From Homarus americanus (Eukaryota > Arthropoda > Malacostraca > Decapoda > Nephropidae), in contig NW_024737042.1 in assembly GCF_018991925.1 (NCBI RefSeq), positions 14,571,200-14,635,199 on the forward strand: a stretch of 64,000 nucleotides of DNA. Reading direction: 5' to 3'. This document shows, piece by piece, positions 1-12,597 of this stretch (positions within the stretch are counted from its first letter, which is position 1; the number at the start of each line of letters is the position of its first letter). The translations under genes and the position numbers were made by a program. The notes under the pieces are model-generated. The model was not told where the DNA came from. It did not search any database and worked only from the letters and a program-made list of their open reading frames with translations.

Positions 1-759
1 TGACATGCCGTGAGTTTACCTGATATCTCACTCAGCTGCATCAAAGGTACCAGCGACTAACCTACACTCATTCGGGCAAGTGTTAACAAGTGAGATAGTT
101 TGATATCATACCACAGCTAAAACAGAATTACGTCATTGTTTGAAGCTGGCTGATTGGCTCAGAGGTCGTACAGTGCATCATAAGTCAACATGTCGCTCAA
201 GAAATACTGTATAGTAAATTGCTACAACCACCAACATTCTCTCTCTCCCTCCCTCATCGTGCGCCTCTCATCTCCCATTCTTCTAGGTTCTCATTTTTCT
301 TTGCACTCGTCCTGTCAACACACTTGTCACCTGCCCTCCTCCCCTCTTCTGTTTTTTCATCCATCGCCTCATACTCCCCCTTCTTTTTATTATTTCTCTT
401 GCTTTTCTTTCGAATGTCTTCCTCCACACTTCTCGAGATTCTCTACTTTCTCGCCTTTTCAGTATTCCTTTTAGACACACCCACTCTCAGTCTCTCTCTT
501 TCTCATATAATCAGTGTTTCAAGTCATCTCTCACCTGACCTGACCTCACCCTGCTAACAAGCGTGTTCCATGACGTGTACTCAAACTCCTCAACTTCGCC
601 TCAAGATAATTATATGGTATAAGAGACAGCAGAAGACATAACTATATAGATTTACAACATATATCACATGCTTAATACTGTATCTCTTTTCTATTAAGCT
701 CAGTAAACATAGTTTTACTTGTATCTAAGTAAGCAACATTTACATAATTCAACAAAACG

Positions 760-763
760 CACA

Positions 764-825
<62 letters not shown>
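760..825. repeat. CA/TG dinucleotide microsatellite
   Basis: An almost perfect run of alternating C and A over roughly 60 bases, preceded by a slightly imperfect start. The minus-strand frame through it reads as poly Cys-Val and is not a gene. Confidence 0.95.
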
Positions 826-827
<2 letters not shown>

Positions 828-1789
828 GTTAGTTTCTCTTGTTGCCAACAACCACAAAATACAATTCATCTAATTAAATAATGGCAGGAAACGACCCAGG
901 AAGCCAATATCACCCTAACCAACATCGTTCCTATTCTTTTAATGAAACTCTTCTCTCTTACACCTTAATGAATGGTTAGAGTCGCCCTGTACAGTGTATG
1001 AACCTCCGTCCCGTCTCTATACCAAGGCTCAGATTCTTTACTATTCCTATGATATTTTTCCCCGTGTAACACTCTGGCAATGATGATATCGTATCTAGTT
1101 TTAATAGTTTTATGCTATTTTGACGCTATTTTTATAGGTATTTTATTCACAGTTTACGATAGATGCGTCAGGTCTCCTTACCCAATCAGAGAACAATGTG
1201 CGAAGCTTTTTTTTGGGGGGGGGGCGGAGGTGTCAAGTTCTCAGATGTTAGCAAATTAAACTTCCTTTCCTCGAACTGAAGAAGTGAGAACGCATCTGAA
1301 TCACCCTTAAAACTGTAGCACAGTAAAAAATAGTGTCGAGTTGCCTTAAAACTCTACCGGTAGCAGATTTTTTTCTTGTTTGTTTATATTATCTTGTAAA
1401 TCTTAGGTAGTCCAAGGCGACTCTTAAGCTTTTTCGTTCCAAAGACTCACGATATAATCTCACAATATGACCTTGTATTTATTTTATTTTTTTTACGAGT
1501 TTCTTGTACAGTATTGTAGTGACGAACAAGTCCTTTTATGTGCTTGCGACTCTGGACTGCTGGAACGAGGTACAACAACTGACCTGTGATGATAATATAG
1601 GTTTATGTGCAGTAATTTAAACGAGGTGTGAGCCCGATGAAGGCAGTGTCTCAGCACGCACAATAGGGACGCCACACCAGGGGGCCTAAGAGTCAAGGTT
1701 AAGGGGGTTCCCGCGCGCCGCCACACATCAAAAGAGGGAAAAATCTCATAACCTCGACCCATTTTCCCTGCAGACGAAAACTTTTGAGC

Positions 1790-2090
1790 AGAGGGAGAGA
1801 AGGAGGGGTAGAGGGAGGACAGGCAGAGAAAGGGAGGGGGGGAGGGATGAAGGGAGAGAGACAGGTAAGGTGAGACGCGGGACCTCTCAAGAGCAGCCTC
1901 ATGTTCAGCAGCGGGTAGGAAAGAAGAGAGACATGGAGGGAAGAGAGAAGGAAGGTAGGGATGGAAGGGAGGAGGAAGGCAGGGGGGATCCCTTCGTGTA
2001 CAGCAAGGTAAAGGGAGGTAGGGGGAAGGGAAGAAGAAGAGCAAGTAGCATAGAAATTAGGGAGGGAGGGAGGGAGGGAGGGAGGGCTCA
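1790..2090. repeat. GA-rich low-complexity tract with GGGA repeat
   Basis: Mixed GGA/GAGG/GGGA sequence ending in a clean GGGA tandem run at about 2066-2089. Both strands are open over part of it only because the composition lacks stop codons. Confidence 0.85.
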
Positions 2091-3243
2091 GCTTGATCTC
2101 ATATCTAGCGAAGAATTACCTGAGGCCAGCAAGTGACGCCTTAATGAAGAAAGTTGCATCTTTTAATACGTCAGAGGAGCAATTAACAGGTTGTCTGGTG
2201 TGCCCGGGTAATATTGTTGGTTCAAAGGATTAACACCCAGGTGCTGGCCTTACACCTGATTGATATTTATTCTTCTCCCCTTCGTTGGTAATTTATTTCC
2301 CTTCACTTCATTTGGCATTTATTCCGTTACAACCTTTATCCCTTTTAATTTACACAAATAATGTCTTTGTAAAATAACCTTTCACGTCTCCCATCTAAGG
2401 AGCATTACGAGTGTTGCCATTGGGAGACCTATTAAGGAGGACTCCTCGTTATGTTAAAATTCTGTTTATGACTTATGATGTACCCCAAAAAAAACATCCT
2501 TGCTTTTGTACATCATATATTTGTCTTCTCTGTTACACAGCTATGTAATAACTTGGCCTAAATAACTAAAGCCAAAGAAAAACAATTTATCTTTATCCTC
2601 GACCTCCAAAGGAGCTATGAGCTTAGGGTCTGGCTGCCGCGGTTGCTACTATCCTTTCTCGCCCCTATTTAGCCCACACCTGTTAGTCTAACAGAGAGCG
2701 CCAGGGCTCGGGAGGCTGTGCCGAGTTGCTCAGGTTAGTACGACCGTATTGAAGTCAGATGATCTGGTGGAGGTGATTTAAGCCGCAACCAGAAGGCAAG
2801 TAAGCCGACCACAGCCGCCCACGACCTGGGTTATATCTCACTCTCGCCTTAGCTCAAAGAACCACACCCACCTGACCTCTGCCATTGTATATACTAGCTA
2901 GCGGGGATATTGAAAGAAAATTGCAATCTGGAGTAAGAACAGCAAAACGACCTAAACTTCCTCAAAGGTTCTTAGATCATTCAGAGTGACGGTCTCTTTG
3001 TCGGGATACTGAAATAGGACCAACGATGTGTTTGCAGTTATTATTTAAATAATACCACCAAAACCTGACGATCTAGGAACAGTGGGTTTTCTCGGCACCT
3101 CGGGGCTGGAGACGTCCGAGCCAAACTGTCACAAAATGTTCTTCACCCAATACAAGTTCAAAAATGTCTTTATAACTTTTTGTCTCGGACTGGAAAGCTG
3201 ATAAATAATTATCAGTCCACGAAACAAAGTTGATACAGCCCTA

Positions 3244-3600
3244 GGTTACGTCAAGGCGAGACATATGACCCCACAAGGGGTAACAGCTTTCGGAGTGAGA
3301 GTTGTGAATTCTTGGAACAATCTACCAGAAAGTGTTGTGACGGCACCGAGTGTGAGCTCTTTCAAGAAAAAAAAAAAGACTTGACCAACACTGGAGCAGG
3401 TTCGGGTACATTCAGGAGCCGGTGCATGCCCAGTACTTGCCAACAGTGCGTAACAGAGACGTGACCGATCGCCCAAGCAGCTAACGAGTCGATCATTTGG
3501 TGAAGAGGATAAAAGAAAAGGAAAAGTAACAGAGACGTGACCGATCGCCCAAGCGGCTAACGAGCCGATCAGTGGTGAAAAGAATAAAAGTAAAGTAAGA
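3244..3600 (+). mobile_element. 3' end of a CR1/L2-type LINE (family B)
   Basis: The plus strand encodes the C-terminal end of a non-LTR reverse transcriptase ORF: VRVVNSWNNLPESVVTAPS then SSFK, followed by frames broken by an A-run at 3365-3380. The same text occurs at 60768-61055 (plus) and 11618-12345 (minus). The terminal segment with 'gtgaccgatcgcccaag' is present twice (about 3460-3530 and 3530-3600), so the 3' tail is tandemly duplicated. It is 5'-truncated and cannot encode a working enzyme. Confidence 0.75.
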
Positions 3601-4539
3601 TAACCAGAATCTTCCGCCGGGTGCTCCTTGAGGTCAATTAAGGAGTTAAATTAGGAAGTGTCTTTAGATAGTAAAGGAAGGTCAGGGAGTGATCAGAGAG
3701 GTGATGAAAGGAGATGTGGTGTAAACGAAAAGCTTGTGCAAAATAAGTTCTCTGTTGTTAATGTTTCAATTGTTTGAGTGGGAGGTAACGGCAACAGCGG
3801 AGAGTCACCGGTTGAGATATGTCGGATAAGGGCTGAGATATTATTCAGAATGTTTGAGTAAATGTGTTTTAAAGTGCAGTTTTGGTGTCTTTGTGGGTGA
3901 CTGGTGGACGGCCAGACAATGAAGGCTTCTCAAATCGAGGTGAATCTGAATTAACATTATTTTTTCTGCTGCTGTGCTCCGTATAGGTGTTTTTTGTGCA
4001 GCCGGCGATTGCTCTGGGGCTTTGTTTTCTCCAGCTTAGTGATATTAAGTTTTACAGTGGTAGAGACATAACTAGGATCAGCACAGTTCATTGATGCTTG
4101 AATAAACGGTTTGTATACTATGGATAATGGTTCTTTTTGTTGGCCGAAACAGGTGACGGTGACTTTTACGGTGATGTCGTTTACGTGAGGTGAAGGTCGT
4201 TATCTTCAGTGTGAATTTGTATTATTTGAGAGAGGAAACCGATGAATGTGACGTGCGGTCGTATATGTTAGTCAACGTAAAATCAGACGATTCATATTAT
4301 GCTTACTAGCCCATAAAACATGTAGCTTTAACTTCTTTATTGAGTCCCCCAGTTGACACATCCATTTTCTCCCCGTTTCAGTATGCCTGAATCCTCCTTT
4401 TTCTCTCATGTACCTCAAAGACTCTGATATTCTTTAGTATCTCATATCATGTTATGAAATTTGAAATTGCAACTTAAGTCGTACCGTTAGAGTAAGTAAG
4501 ATGTATCTGATTACAAATGAAACATTCAAGATTCCTTAT

Positions 4540-5110
4540 CAGTGTTCACCAGTGTTCATGATTTAACAGTTGAATTGTCATTCACCCAGTGTAGAAGTAA
4601 TATAACGTAAATACGTCTGTCGTCTAGACAAGAGAGTTTGTTGGTGTTGTCATGTTTCTCGGTTCCCTGACGCTGATTCCCGTTTGTCTCCAGATCGAGG
4701 GTGGGCTTAATTGAAACCCACCGGTCGCTCGGAGCCGGTGGATACCCAGCAGTGGTCAATATAGGAGTGATGGCGCTGATTCGGCGTGATTAATCGGCTC
4801 TACTCTACCTCGTGGGCCGAGGCCCCCAAACCCATCTCGGGTCGGAGTGTAACCGACCACAACAACAGTTGTTAGAGGCGCCAGTGCTATACCCTGGGAC
4901 AGGCCTTGGAATTATGGTCCACAGTGTGGTTGTATGTGTTTTTTTTACCAGTGTGTTTTATAAGAAATAAATCAATGAAGACATGTTATGGTTTCACCCT
5001 TCTTTACCCTTATCGATCTGATCAATGGAAAACCTAACCCAATGCCTAGTCCACTCTGCCCGCTACCTAACGAGCTACATGCTGTCCAGAGGGGGTCTGG
5101 TGGCAGCGAC
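4540..5110. repeat. Possible LTR-like repeat, copy 1
   Basis: A block with 'tgttcatgatttaacag', then 'taacgtaaatacgtctgtc', then a GC-rich part ending 'ggagtgtaaccgac', then an 'aataaa' near 4970. Blocks resembling the first three recur in order about 1.24 kb downstream (5793 onward). Repeats of this sort in direct orientation suggest eroded LTRs. A 'tggtggcagcgac' at about 5099 could be a primer-binding site, but I could not match it to a tRNA. No gag or pol was found. Confidence 0.35.
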
Positions 5111-5779
5111 CCTTAGAAATTAAGATTAGAGTTAAGTTATCCCCTTAGATTTAGTGACCCCAGTCTGGCAGTATACTGGGATAAAACACCAGCGTCTTTT
5201 TGGTTTAATGTACATCTCACAGCCAGTACGAGTGACGAATTCCTAATATCGCCCTTGGGTGATGCCATGAGTTGCCAACTGATACTGAAGTTAGATCGTT
5301 TAAATTCCCAATCATCAGATAATCTGATGTTTGTATTGAAATTATTGTCAGTTTTATATTTTACAAAGTAATTAATATTCTGAAAAGAATATGTCAGTCT
5401 TCTTATATCCAAGATCTAACTGCAAACTCTCAGTTGACCTTTTGTCTGAATTTTTGATGAGGTCGTAAGAAAGACACTGTCAGGTTATGCATTTGATGTC
5501 CATTTCAATAATGCCTGGCAAGCTCAAACTCTGATTATATTGTAACAGTAGATATAAGAAATTGACCTGACTCATGACACTGATTTTCATAGCCAAATGT
5601 ACAGCAACTGATTTAAATGTATGTAAATGCGCGAATTGCTCGTGTGGCATGCCTGAGTTGCCAGTTAGCCTCGTATATAAATGCTTGCGCGAGTGAGGGC
5701 GACACTTTGTGATGCCTTCCTCATCATCTCTCACGTATGTCTCACACCAACAATATTAAGTTAGTTTAACTCAGTTGTA

Positions 5780-6280
5780 CCTTGTGAATATCAATGTTCA
5801 TGTTTTAACATAGTGAAATTCTCATGTGCCAAGTAAGAATAAACGTAACGTAAATATCGCCTGTGTCATTGCCAGACGTACGATTGTGTGTAATTGAGTT
5901 AGATTTTTAAAACACTTTTGTGATGGCTTCCTCATCGTCTCTCATGCACAGTGTGTTGTAGCTGAATACCAGCCAGATGTCGAAGACAGATGTCCGAGAC
6001 AGGATGTCTTTAATTCAGCGAGATTAAAGCCAAGGACTAACGCCCCCTGGGAGCTATACACCGGTGAGATGAGTTTTCTAGCCGTGCGTGGGAGTCCAAC
6101 CGACGCTAGCAGCGCGCTTCATTTGTTGCAGTAAACACCAGTGAATGACCCAGGTGTATTATTCTCAGTTATTCGTGCAAAGTAGTGTTCTTGTATATGA
6201 ACGGGGATAATTAGCAGAAATATAATTGTCCCAAGTTGAGTATTGAAACCATAAATATTGATATTACCAGTATTAAAGTT
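5780..6280. repeat. Possible LTR-like repeat, copy 2
   Basis: Diverged direct repeat of the block at 4540: 'tgttcatgttttaaca', 'aacgtaacgtaaatatcgcc', then 'ggagtccaaccgac' near 6090. A TATA-like 'tatataaa' at about 5673 and 'gaataaa' near 5839 fit an LTR but prove nothing. A shorter sub-repeat ('tgatgccttcctcatcatct' at about 5711 and a close copy at about 5922) lies inside. Confidence 0.35.
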
Positions 6281-6484
6281 TGTTATGTGTTGTGAGTAAA
6301 CCATCAACATATACTCCCAACTGTTGCATGTTGTTCTTTCCGAAATAAGATGGTGTTAATATTAATATAGTAATATATGTGCTATTGACAAGTGAGTAGC
6401 ATAACTATCTTTATTGTCAAAGAAATAATACTCCCAACTGAGACCTGGTACATGTTCCATGTTGTTCATTCAGAAATAACATGA

Positions 6485-6875
6485 TTAGATTGGTATCCCC
6501 GCATCCCCTGAGCAACGCTCTTGTGCATTATGCAGAAGACCCAACAGCTGCACCCTTATCCACTACCTCCTAAGATGTCCCCACACACAACGCTTCCGTG
6601 ACGCCTGCTGGACCACCACTCCACGACCCCCTGACGGAGACACGATGATCCTCCCCATAATGGCCAGATACTATGTAAATAATATTGATAATGTGTTAAA
6701 GGAATATCCTTCCTTCCTTAGGCTTTAGTAAGCCCCTTTATAATATTTATACTGTATATACTTGTGACACTAGCCAGATGCTTCTGGTGTTATTGTACAG
6801 GGGTACCTAGTGACAGCACTAGGATCCCGCTTCCTCTATCAAGGAATAAACTATTGAAATTGAAATTGAATAATT
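6485..6875 (+). mobile_element. 3' end of a Jockey/I-type LINE (C-terminal zinc knuckle region)
   Basis: The plus strand from about 6494 to the stop at 6729 reads as the end of a LINE ORF2, with Cys/His spacing CALCRRP...LIHYLLRCPHTQRF and then RDACWTTTPRPPDGD. It is followed by a short 3' UTR, 'aataaa' near 6844 and a degenerate 'ttgaaa' tail. The part around RDACWTTTPRPPDGD recurs inside the element at 30931-32708. The element is 5'-truncated. Confidence 0.65.
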
Positions 6876-6879
6876 ACTC

Positions 6880-9100
6880 AGATATGATGGAAACCTTAAT
6901 ATCATTACTCATAACATACTTTAAATAAGGGTGAACAAGTTGATTACAGTTCTGTAAGTGCAAAAATTAAGACTTAAACGAACCTGAAATTCGTTATATT
7001 TCGTGCAGAAATATGCGAACACCTAGCAACGAGAGAAGAAACGTAGTGGAGTAGCTGCTCTGGTTGTTGTGTGGTTTCAGAGTCCGGGAGAAATTACCTT
7101 TACAACGGACCAATTTTTTTTTTATTCTTATTTATTGTTGACTGATTGACTTTTTCCTTTTTTGTCTTTCTTTCCATAATTTTCTATAATATTTTCTTCA
7201 CTATTTCTTTCTGTATTGTGTCCAAATAACAGTTCTTCTAATTTTATTGTTTTCTGAAGACTGTTGTACGACAGGTATTCCCAGACGTAGGTGCAATGTC
7301 GTATTTTTTTTAATGACAGTCCGGGAATAGCTAACACGTTAGCTATTCCGTGCATCTAGAACGCCTTTAGTAACACAGTAACCTAACCTAACGAAATCTG
7401 ATAAGTCGCTCGCAGAAAACCTAACCTACGACAGATGTACCAAGGTGATGATCACAGACTAGGCTATATGTATCCGATACAAGATGACTGAAAGTAGCAG
7501 GACGATAATGAAATTAGGAATTATTCAAGTGTTGATCTTAAAACATGTGGGGAATGAGTGAGAGAAGGCATAGGAGGAACAGGGTGAAGAGATGGGATGA
7601 AAGTATTGGGCCATGCGACACTGTGTTATGAATATATTGACTGTTTGAGTGTGATGGTAGTTAACCTGGGCTTGGCGACAGGAGACAAAGCTGTCATAAC
7701 GCTTTAAAGGACTCTAATGTTACTAAACATATGATGGCTTCGTTAGGTTACCCTGGAACGAATCAACATAGTTTATCGTCGCTTCTAAACCTGCACTCTA
7801 TTATACACTGATTGTATACTTTAAGTCTGCCAGTGTCCAATGAATACGTGCTATATACTGTGCATGCTGAATCAATGATAACTTGTATGGCAATTTTACT
7901 GAATATCTATCTATTTGGTTTGGGCTCCAAGAGTAATTGTAAACATTGGTTAGTATCTATTACCAAGGGTTCCAAGTGTGAAAATCAGTAACGTTATTTG
8001 GACCTGATGTTATCTATTAACAAAATAGAAAAACATGCATAATAAATTATTGTGTCTGTTAAGTAAGTGGATTAATTGCAAGTCAAATTGAATTGTAATT
8101 TTCCTTTTTCTTTATTATTAAAATTATTATCTGATGAAAAATGATTGATTACTCAGTAACTTATACTTTATCCTCTTCGCCACCGATCGACTTGTTACCG
8201 TATGTATATCGACTAAATTTCAAGTTTTGTTAAATTAGTCGTTAAAAATCTGAATGTGATATGCCTATAGTATTTAAATTACTAGGTGAACATCATTTTC
8301 AAAAGCAAATAGAAATATTCAAATGAAAGGGAAAACGAACAATAATTAAGGATAACGCTATTCAATCCTCGAACGATAATACATTAGTCGTAAGTTTAAA
8401 ACCATTGTTGGCAACCGCTTGTAATTTACAAAACACATGGTAACGGGTAGTAAAGTCAAGCTGGTAAACACAGTGAACTCATATATAAATGTATATTTTA
8501 CCTCTCACCACCCACTTGGTATAACTTGTGGTACAGTCATACCCGCTGATGTTACTGCTACCAGAGGTTTACCAGACAAGTTTCCTCATAATACTCACAT
8601 TTCCTCATACCAAGTATTACCAACACTGGGCCTCTAATAAGCTAGGTTGGCCACAACTAGTACAGTTTTCCTAAGTAAATATATCACAATTATATCAAAA
8701 GTCAATGGTAGTCAGTTATATACACCACCTCAAGCAATAGCTAATGTTAAAGATGATGGACGCACAGAACTGTGTAAACTTTATATATAATTTTAAAGGA
8801 CTACATTAACCAAAATTACACTGACCTAAGAAAAATTACCAGATTATTATAAAAACACCAAATTTAGTTAGGTTTTGTTTATGTCCACTCCCTTAGGGAA
8901 TTTGGTTTACCAATTGTCTTGTATAATTTTAACATTAGTCTTCTTGCTGCCTCCATGTGGGTTACTGGTAAACACACGAACAGCAGTAATAATAGAGTAA
9001 GATATTAATATTTTGTGTTAGTAATGGTGAGATGGATTAGTTAATGTGACACTGAAAGACAGGAAACGCTGTTCAGAGGCTGTGTATTGGCAAGATTTCG
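6880..9100. other. No recognised feature
   Basis: AT-rich sequence without convincing open frames, TIRs or repeats. Short open frames on both strands (for example 7128-7355 and 8437-8637) have no family signature that I recognise. Confidence 0.4.
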
Positions 9101-9104
9101 TGTA

Positions 9105-9220
9105 GAGGAAGGCCGAGATGGTTCAGGCATGTGGAAAGAAGGGAGATAAATTGGGTTAAAATATGCGTGAATATTAATGGGAAGGTAAGATCAGCTTGGA
9201 GCAGGCCAAGAATATAGGCC
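9105..9220 (+). mobile_element. LINE C-terminal fragment
   Basis: About 37 codons read RGRPRWFRHVERREINWVK followed by a charged stretch ending RPRI. This is the 'RW-x-HVER...WVK' signature at the end of many arthropod LINE ORF2 proteins. Both sides are degraded and no boundaries can be set. Confidence 0.5.
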
Positions 9221-9239
9221 AGAATGTAGGAAAGGATTC

Positions 9240-11617
9240 TTGTCGTTTATGTTAAGTAATGTTTTGGGTAATACTCTGGAACAAGTGCGGGTTAACCAGC
9301 AATTTTAGAACATTTTTGTTAAGATAATTTCTTTACATCAAGAATATCCATAAAAACACACGAGAATTTGCAATATTCTTGATATTATTGTGGCGATCAT
9401 TTTCACATCCTGAACACTAATGTACGACCACAGCGAGTGTTGTGAAGTGACCGTTTCAACAACAAGTTACCAACAACTACTGCATTACTATTTATGATTT
9501 TGGGAGATAAGGTAGACCAACCTAACTTACCAAACTTATAATAGATTCATCTTCTCTCCAATAAACCTTTCAGTAAAACATAGTAGTAACTGGTATATGA
9601 AATGTTCAGAAAAAATCACCAAAATAATTTGAAAATTGCAAAGCCTTCTCATTTTTGGGGGGATCATCTTGAGGTAAGTAAGTGCTTACCTTCTATACAA
9701 AAAAGATCTCAAGCTGCTGCTCATTTATGTGTATGGAACGTTCGCTGTGAAGTGCTCCTACATATGAGTCAGTATGTAAGTAATAATGATGGCATTACTG
9801 GGAGATAACACATGCACTAAGTGATCAGGTTGAAAAAAAAACACGATGCAGGTACAGGTATAACAGCCTCAGACTGTGTGGTTAATGGTACAGCAGAGGA
9901 TCGCACGTGCAAAATGTACGCAGTGCTTCCTTCTGCTTGGGCAGAGCGGTTAGGTTTGTCAGAAAGAAGGCCATCTTAGCAACTATCGTTGTATAGTCTG
10001 CCCGTGCATGAGGCTGCTGTATCAATATACTGTACATCAATGTGTCACACGGCTGCCGTACCTATACAGTATCTTGCCAAATTTATATTACAAATAGCTG
10101 TTGCATATCTTCATCATTTTAAGGGATATTCTTGGAAGAAAGAAGTTTTTTCTGAAAAAAAATTTCTCTTACTTGTTGGTTAACCCGAACACTCGTTCCA
10201 GAGTATTACCTGTGCCATGTTTCGTTTCTTTGGGATTTCACTGAAAGTTAAATAAGGGAAATTGAAAACCTAACACACTGAAGCATTGCTTGGTTTTAAC
10301 CCCAAAGGCTTGGATAGCCTCATTTTTGGCATACATGGGAAAGACAATAAATAAATTTATTTGAAAAATAAAAAAATTATACTAATACAATACTGTATTG
10401 GATATTTACCTCACAAAGGTTGCCGAGATGGGATTTAAAAATCAGGCAGTCAGAGGGTACTCAGTATTACCAGGGAGCCAGTGATGGGAGTGTGAGCGTG
10501 CTCCTCTATATATGAGTTCAGTCTATTTGGGGACTGTGTCTACTTGTTTTTGGAGCTTGGGATGTGCTTTCTATTTTCGAGCTCTGGATGCAGAGATCTT
10601 TATTTACCAGTACTAAACTTATCTGGGAGGGGGGTCCTCAGCTTGGAGTCATGAAATGTGATCCTCCCATACTGTCCAGAATACAACTGATCTTTGCTCA
10701 AGAATTTCTCCAAGGAGAAGATGCCAAAAGTCTCCAGCTAGTACATGTCAATCAAAAAAGCAAATTGATTTTAAAATTTTGGCACCAAATCAAATGACTC
10801 CATTGAGTTACCGGTAGTCTGAAATCCGACAGAAAATCTCAAGAGGTCGTCTGAGCTTTAGGAGTCGAGAGTATTGGTAATGATGTATTTATTTTAGTTT
10901 CACAAGTAAACCACAGATTTTTTAACTTGTTTTGTATTGAAGACAAGTTTTTCTGGACATCAAGAAAACCATGAATTAGGTACAGTACAGGATTTACAGT
11001 TTTCATACCTTTATTTTCTCATTGATATTTGTACTGAACAGTACAGTAATCTATGTCCGCCCAACACTATTTTGGGCTTGATCTGATGATTACCGTAGCT
11101 ACGTACGGACGCTTCCAGTGACCTCTCCATCCGAATATAAGTGTCTATATATTATACATACCGGGGTATGTGATGTATGCAAGATAAGATAAAGCATTGT
11201 AACGTAATACTGTACAGGTATAATGATTTAATATATTTTATTTAGGTTACGTTGGTTCATCTTACATTGTATAAATCATATACTGTACTGTACTGCAACT
11301 CTCAATTGTAGGGAGTACTCACATGTATGTTACAGTCACTGGAGTCCTTATACCTGGCATTCTGGATGGATGAGACAGAACAAGTTACCAACACACATTA
11401 GACCAGAATGAGTTGTAGAATTGATAATGGTAAAAATAGGATTAAAAGATCTGATTTGGGAAAGAATAAAGAAAACTACACTGCGCTGAGGTGCAACACA
11501 TGTAAGACAAGTGGTTCTACACAGATTTTATGGTATAGAAACTACTAGTTGTAGGTGATGTAGAGCTAGACTACTTAAGAGATGATTTTACATGCATAAC
11601 CTTTTACTTTTATTCTC
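9240..11617. other. No recognised feature
   Basis: AT-rich intergenic sequence. I found no coding signature, terminal inverted repeat or RNA gene. The palindrome-like word TACTGTAC recurs (for example near 11285) as it does through much of the window. Confidence 0.4.
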
Positions 11618-12345
11618 TTCACCACTGATCGGCTAGTTAGCCGCTTGGTTACTTCTCTGTTACTCACTGTTGGCAAGTACTGGCTCCTGAATGTATCTGA
11701 ACCTGCTCCAGTGCTTATCCAGTCTGGTCTTGAAAGAGCTCACACTCGGTGCCATAACAACACACACTGGCAGCTTGTTCCAAGAGTTCACAACTGTCAC
11801 TCAGAAAAAGTTACCCCTCACAGTTTTCTGGGCTTGCGGCTTCTTCAACCTTAAGCTGTGACCCCTTGTGGGACGAGCATCTGCCAGCTCTAGGTAAGGG
11901 CACACGATGGAGTAGTGCCCTTTGAGATGCTTGTATACCTCAATTAGATCTCCCCTTGCCCATCTGTAGTATAAGTTAGGCAATTTCAGGCGCTCTAATC
12001 TCTCAGGGTAGCTGAGGTGCTGCAGTGCAGGCACCAGTCTGGTGGCCCTCCTTTGGACATTTTCATTCAACTGACAGTCCCTAGCATATCTTGGGGACCA
12101 GTCGGGGAAGCACTTCACTCTTGAAGATCGTTACGAGGGACGGGCCGTCTAGATATCTGAACGGCCTTCTTATAAGACCTAATAATTTATTTGCTTACTT
12201 TACCTTCTTTTCGCAATGGCCTGAAAACTTCAGCTCATCGTCAACGTACACATCTAGGTCCTTTTCACATTCTCACACTGAATGCAGTTTCTTCGTCCTG
12301 TTGGGACATATGATACGCAATGACTACCCTAGGTCCCTCTACTAC
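11618..12345 (-). mobile_element. CR1/L2-type LINE 3' fragment (family B), inverted
   Basis: Read on the minus strand, the segment gives the region after the reverse transcriptase core: a DVYVDDELKFSGH stretch, then YLDGPSLVTIFK, then SPRYARDCQLNENVQRRATR, a YPERLERLKLPNLYYRWARGD block, and the family-B end NSWNKLPVCVV...SSFKTRLDKHWS. A small deletion and several frame changes split these blocks, so it is a dead copy. It lies about 250 bases upstream of the RMP24-like gene in opposite orientation. Confidence 0.75.
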
Positions 12346-12597
12346 ACTTACTAATTTATTATGGTATGAAAGGAATAATTTATAATTACTGTATGGTAGA
12401 AAAATTTATTAATAACAACTGAAAAAATGTACTGTGCGTTCAGTTACGTGTAAAGTATATTATGATAATGATAATTTTTCCTCTTCTAAGCCTTCTTTTC
12501 TCACGATATACAGTGCCGATAATACCGTACTGTACTCATTTTGTGTGAAATTGTTTACAGACTGTGGTTGACATTGTAACATGCAAAAACTGATGCC

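Larger units (their letters stand above)
1..3243. other. Intergenic, simple-sequence-rich region; no gene recognised
   Basis: I see no supportable gene here. The stretch holds a pyrimidine-rich block at about 232-560, a CA repeat at about 760-825, a T/G homopolymer junction near 1206-1226, and a strongly purine-rich (GA/GGGA) block at about 1790-2090. The open frames over these blocks are low-complexity translations of the repeats. Nothing between about 2150 and 3240 resembled a known family. Confidence 0.5.

Noticed and set aside
672..869. Minus-strand open frame rich in Cys-Val
   Set aside because: It is the translation of the CA microsatellite.
1493..2136. Long open frames on both strands (183 aa minus, 88 aa plus)
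   Set aside because: They lie on a GA-rich tract; both are low-complexity and mutually antisense, with no family signature.
7378..7392. 'aacctaacctaac' as an arthropod telomere (TTAGG) repeat
   Set aside because: Only about two and a half units; not a telomeric tract.
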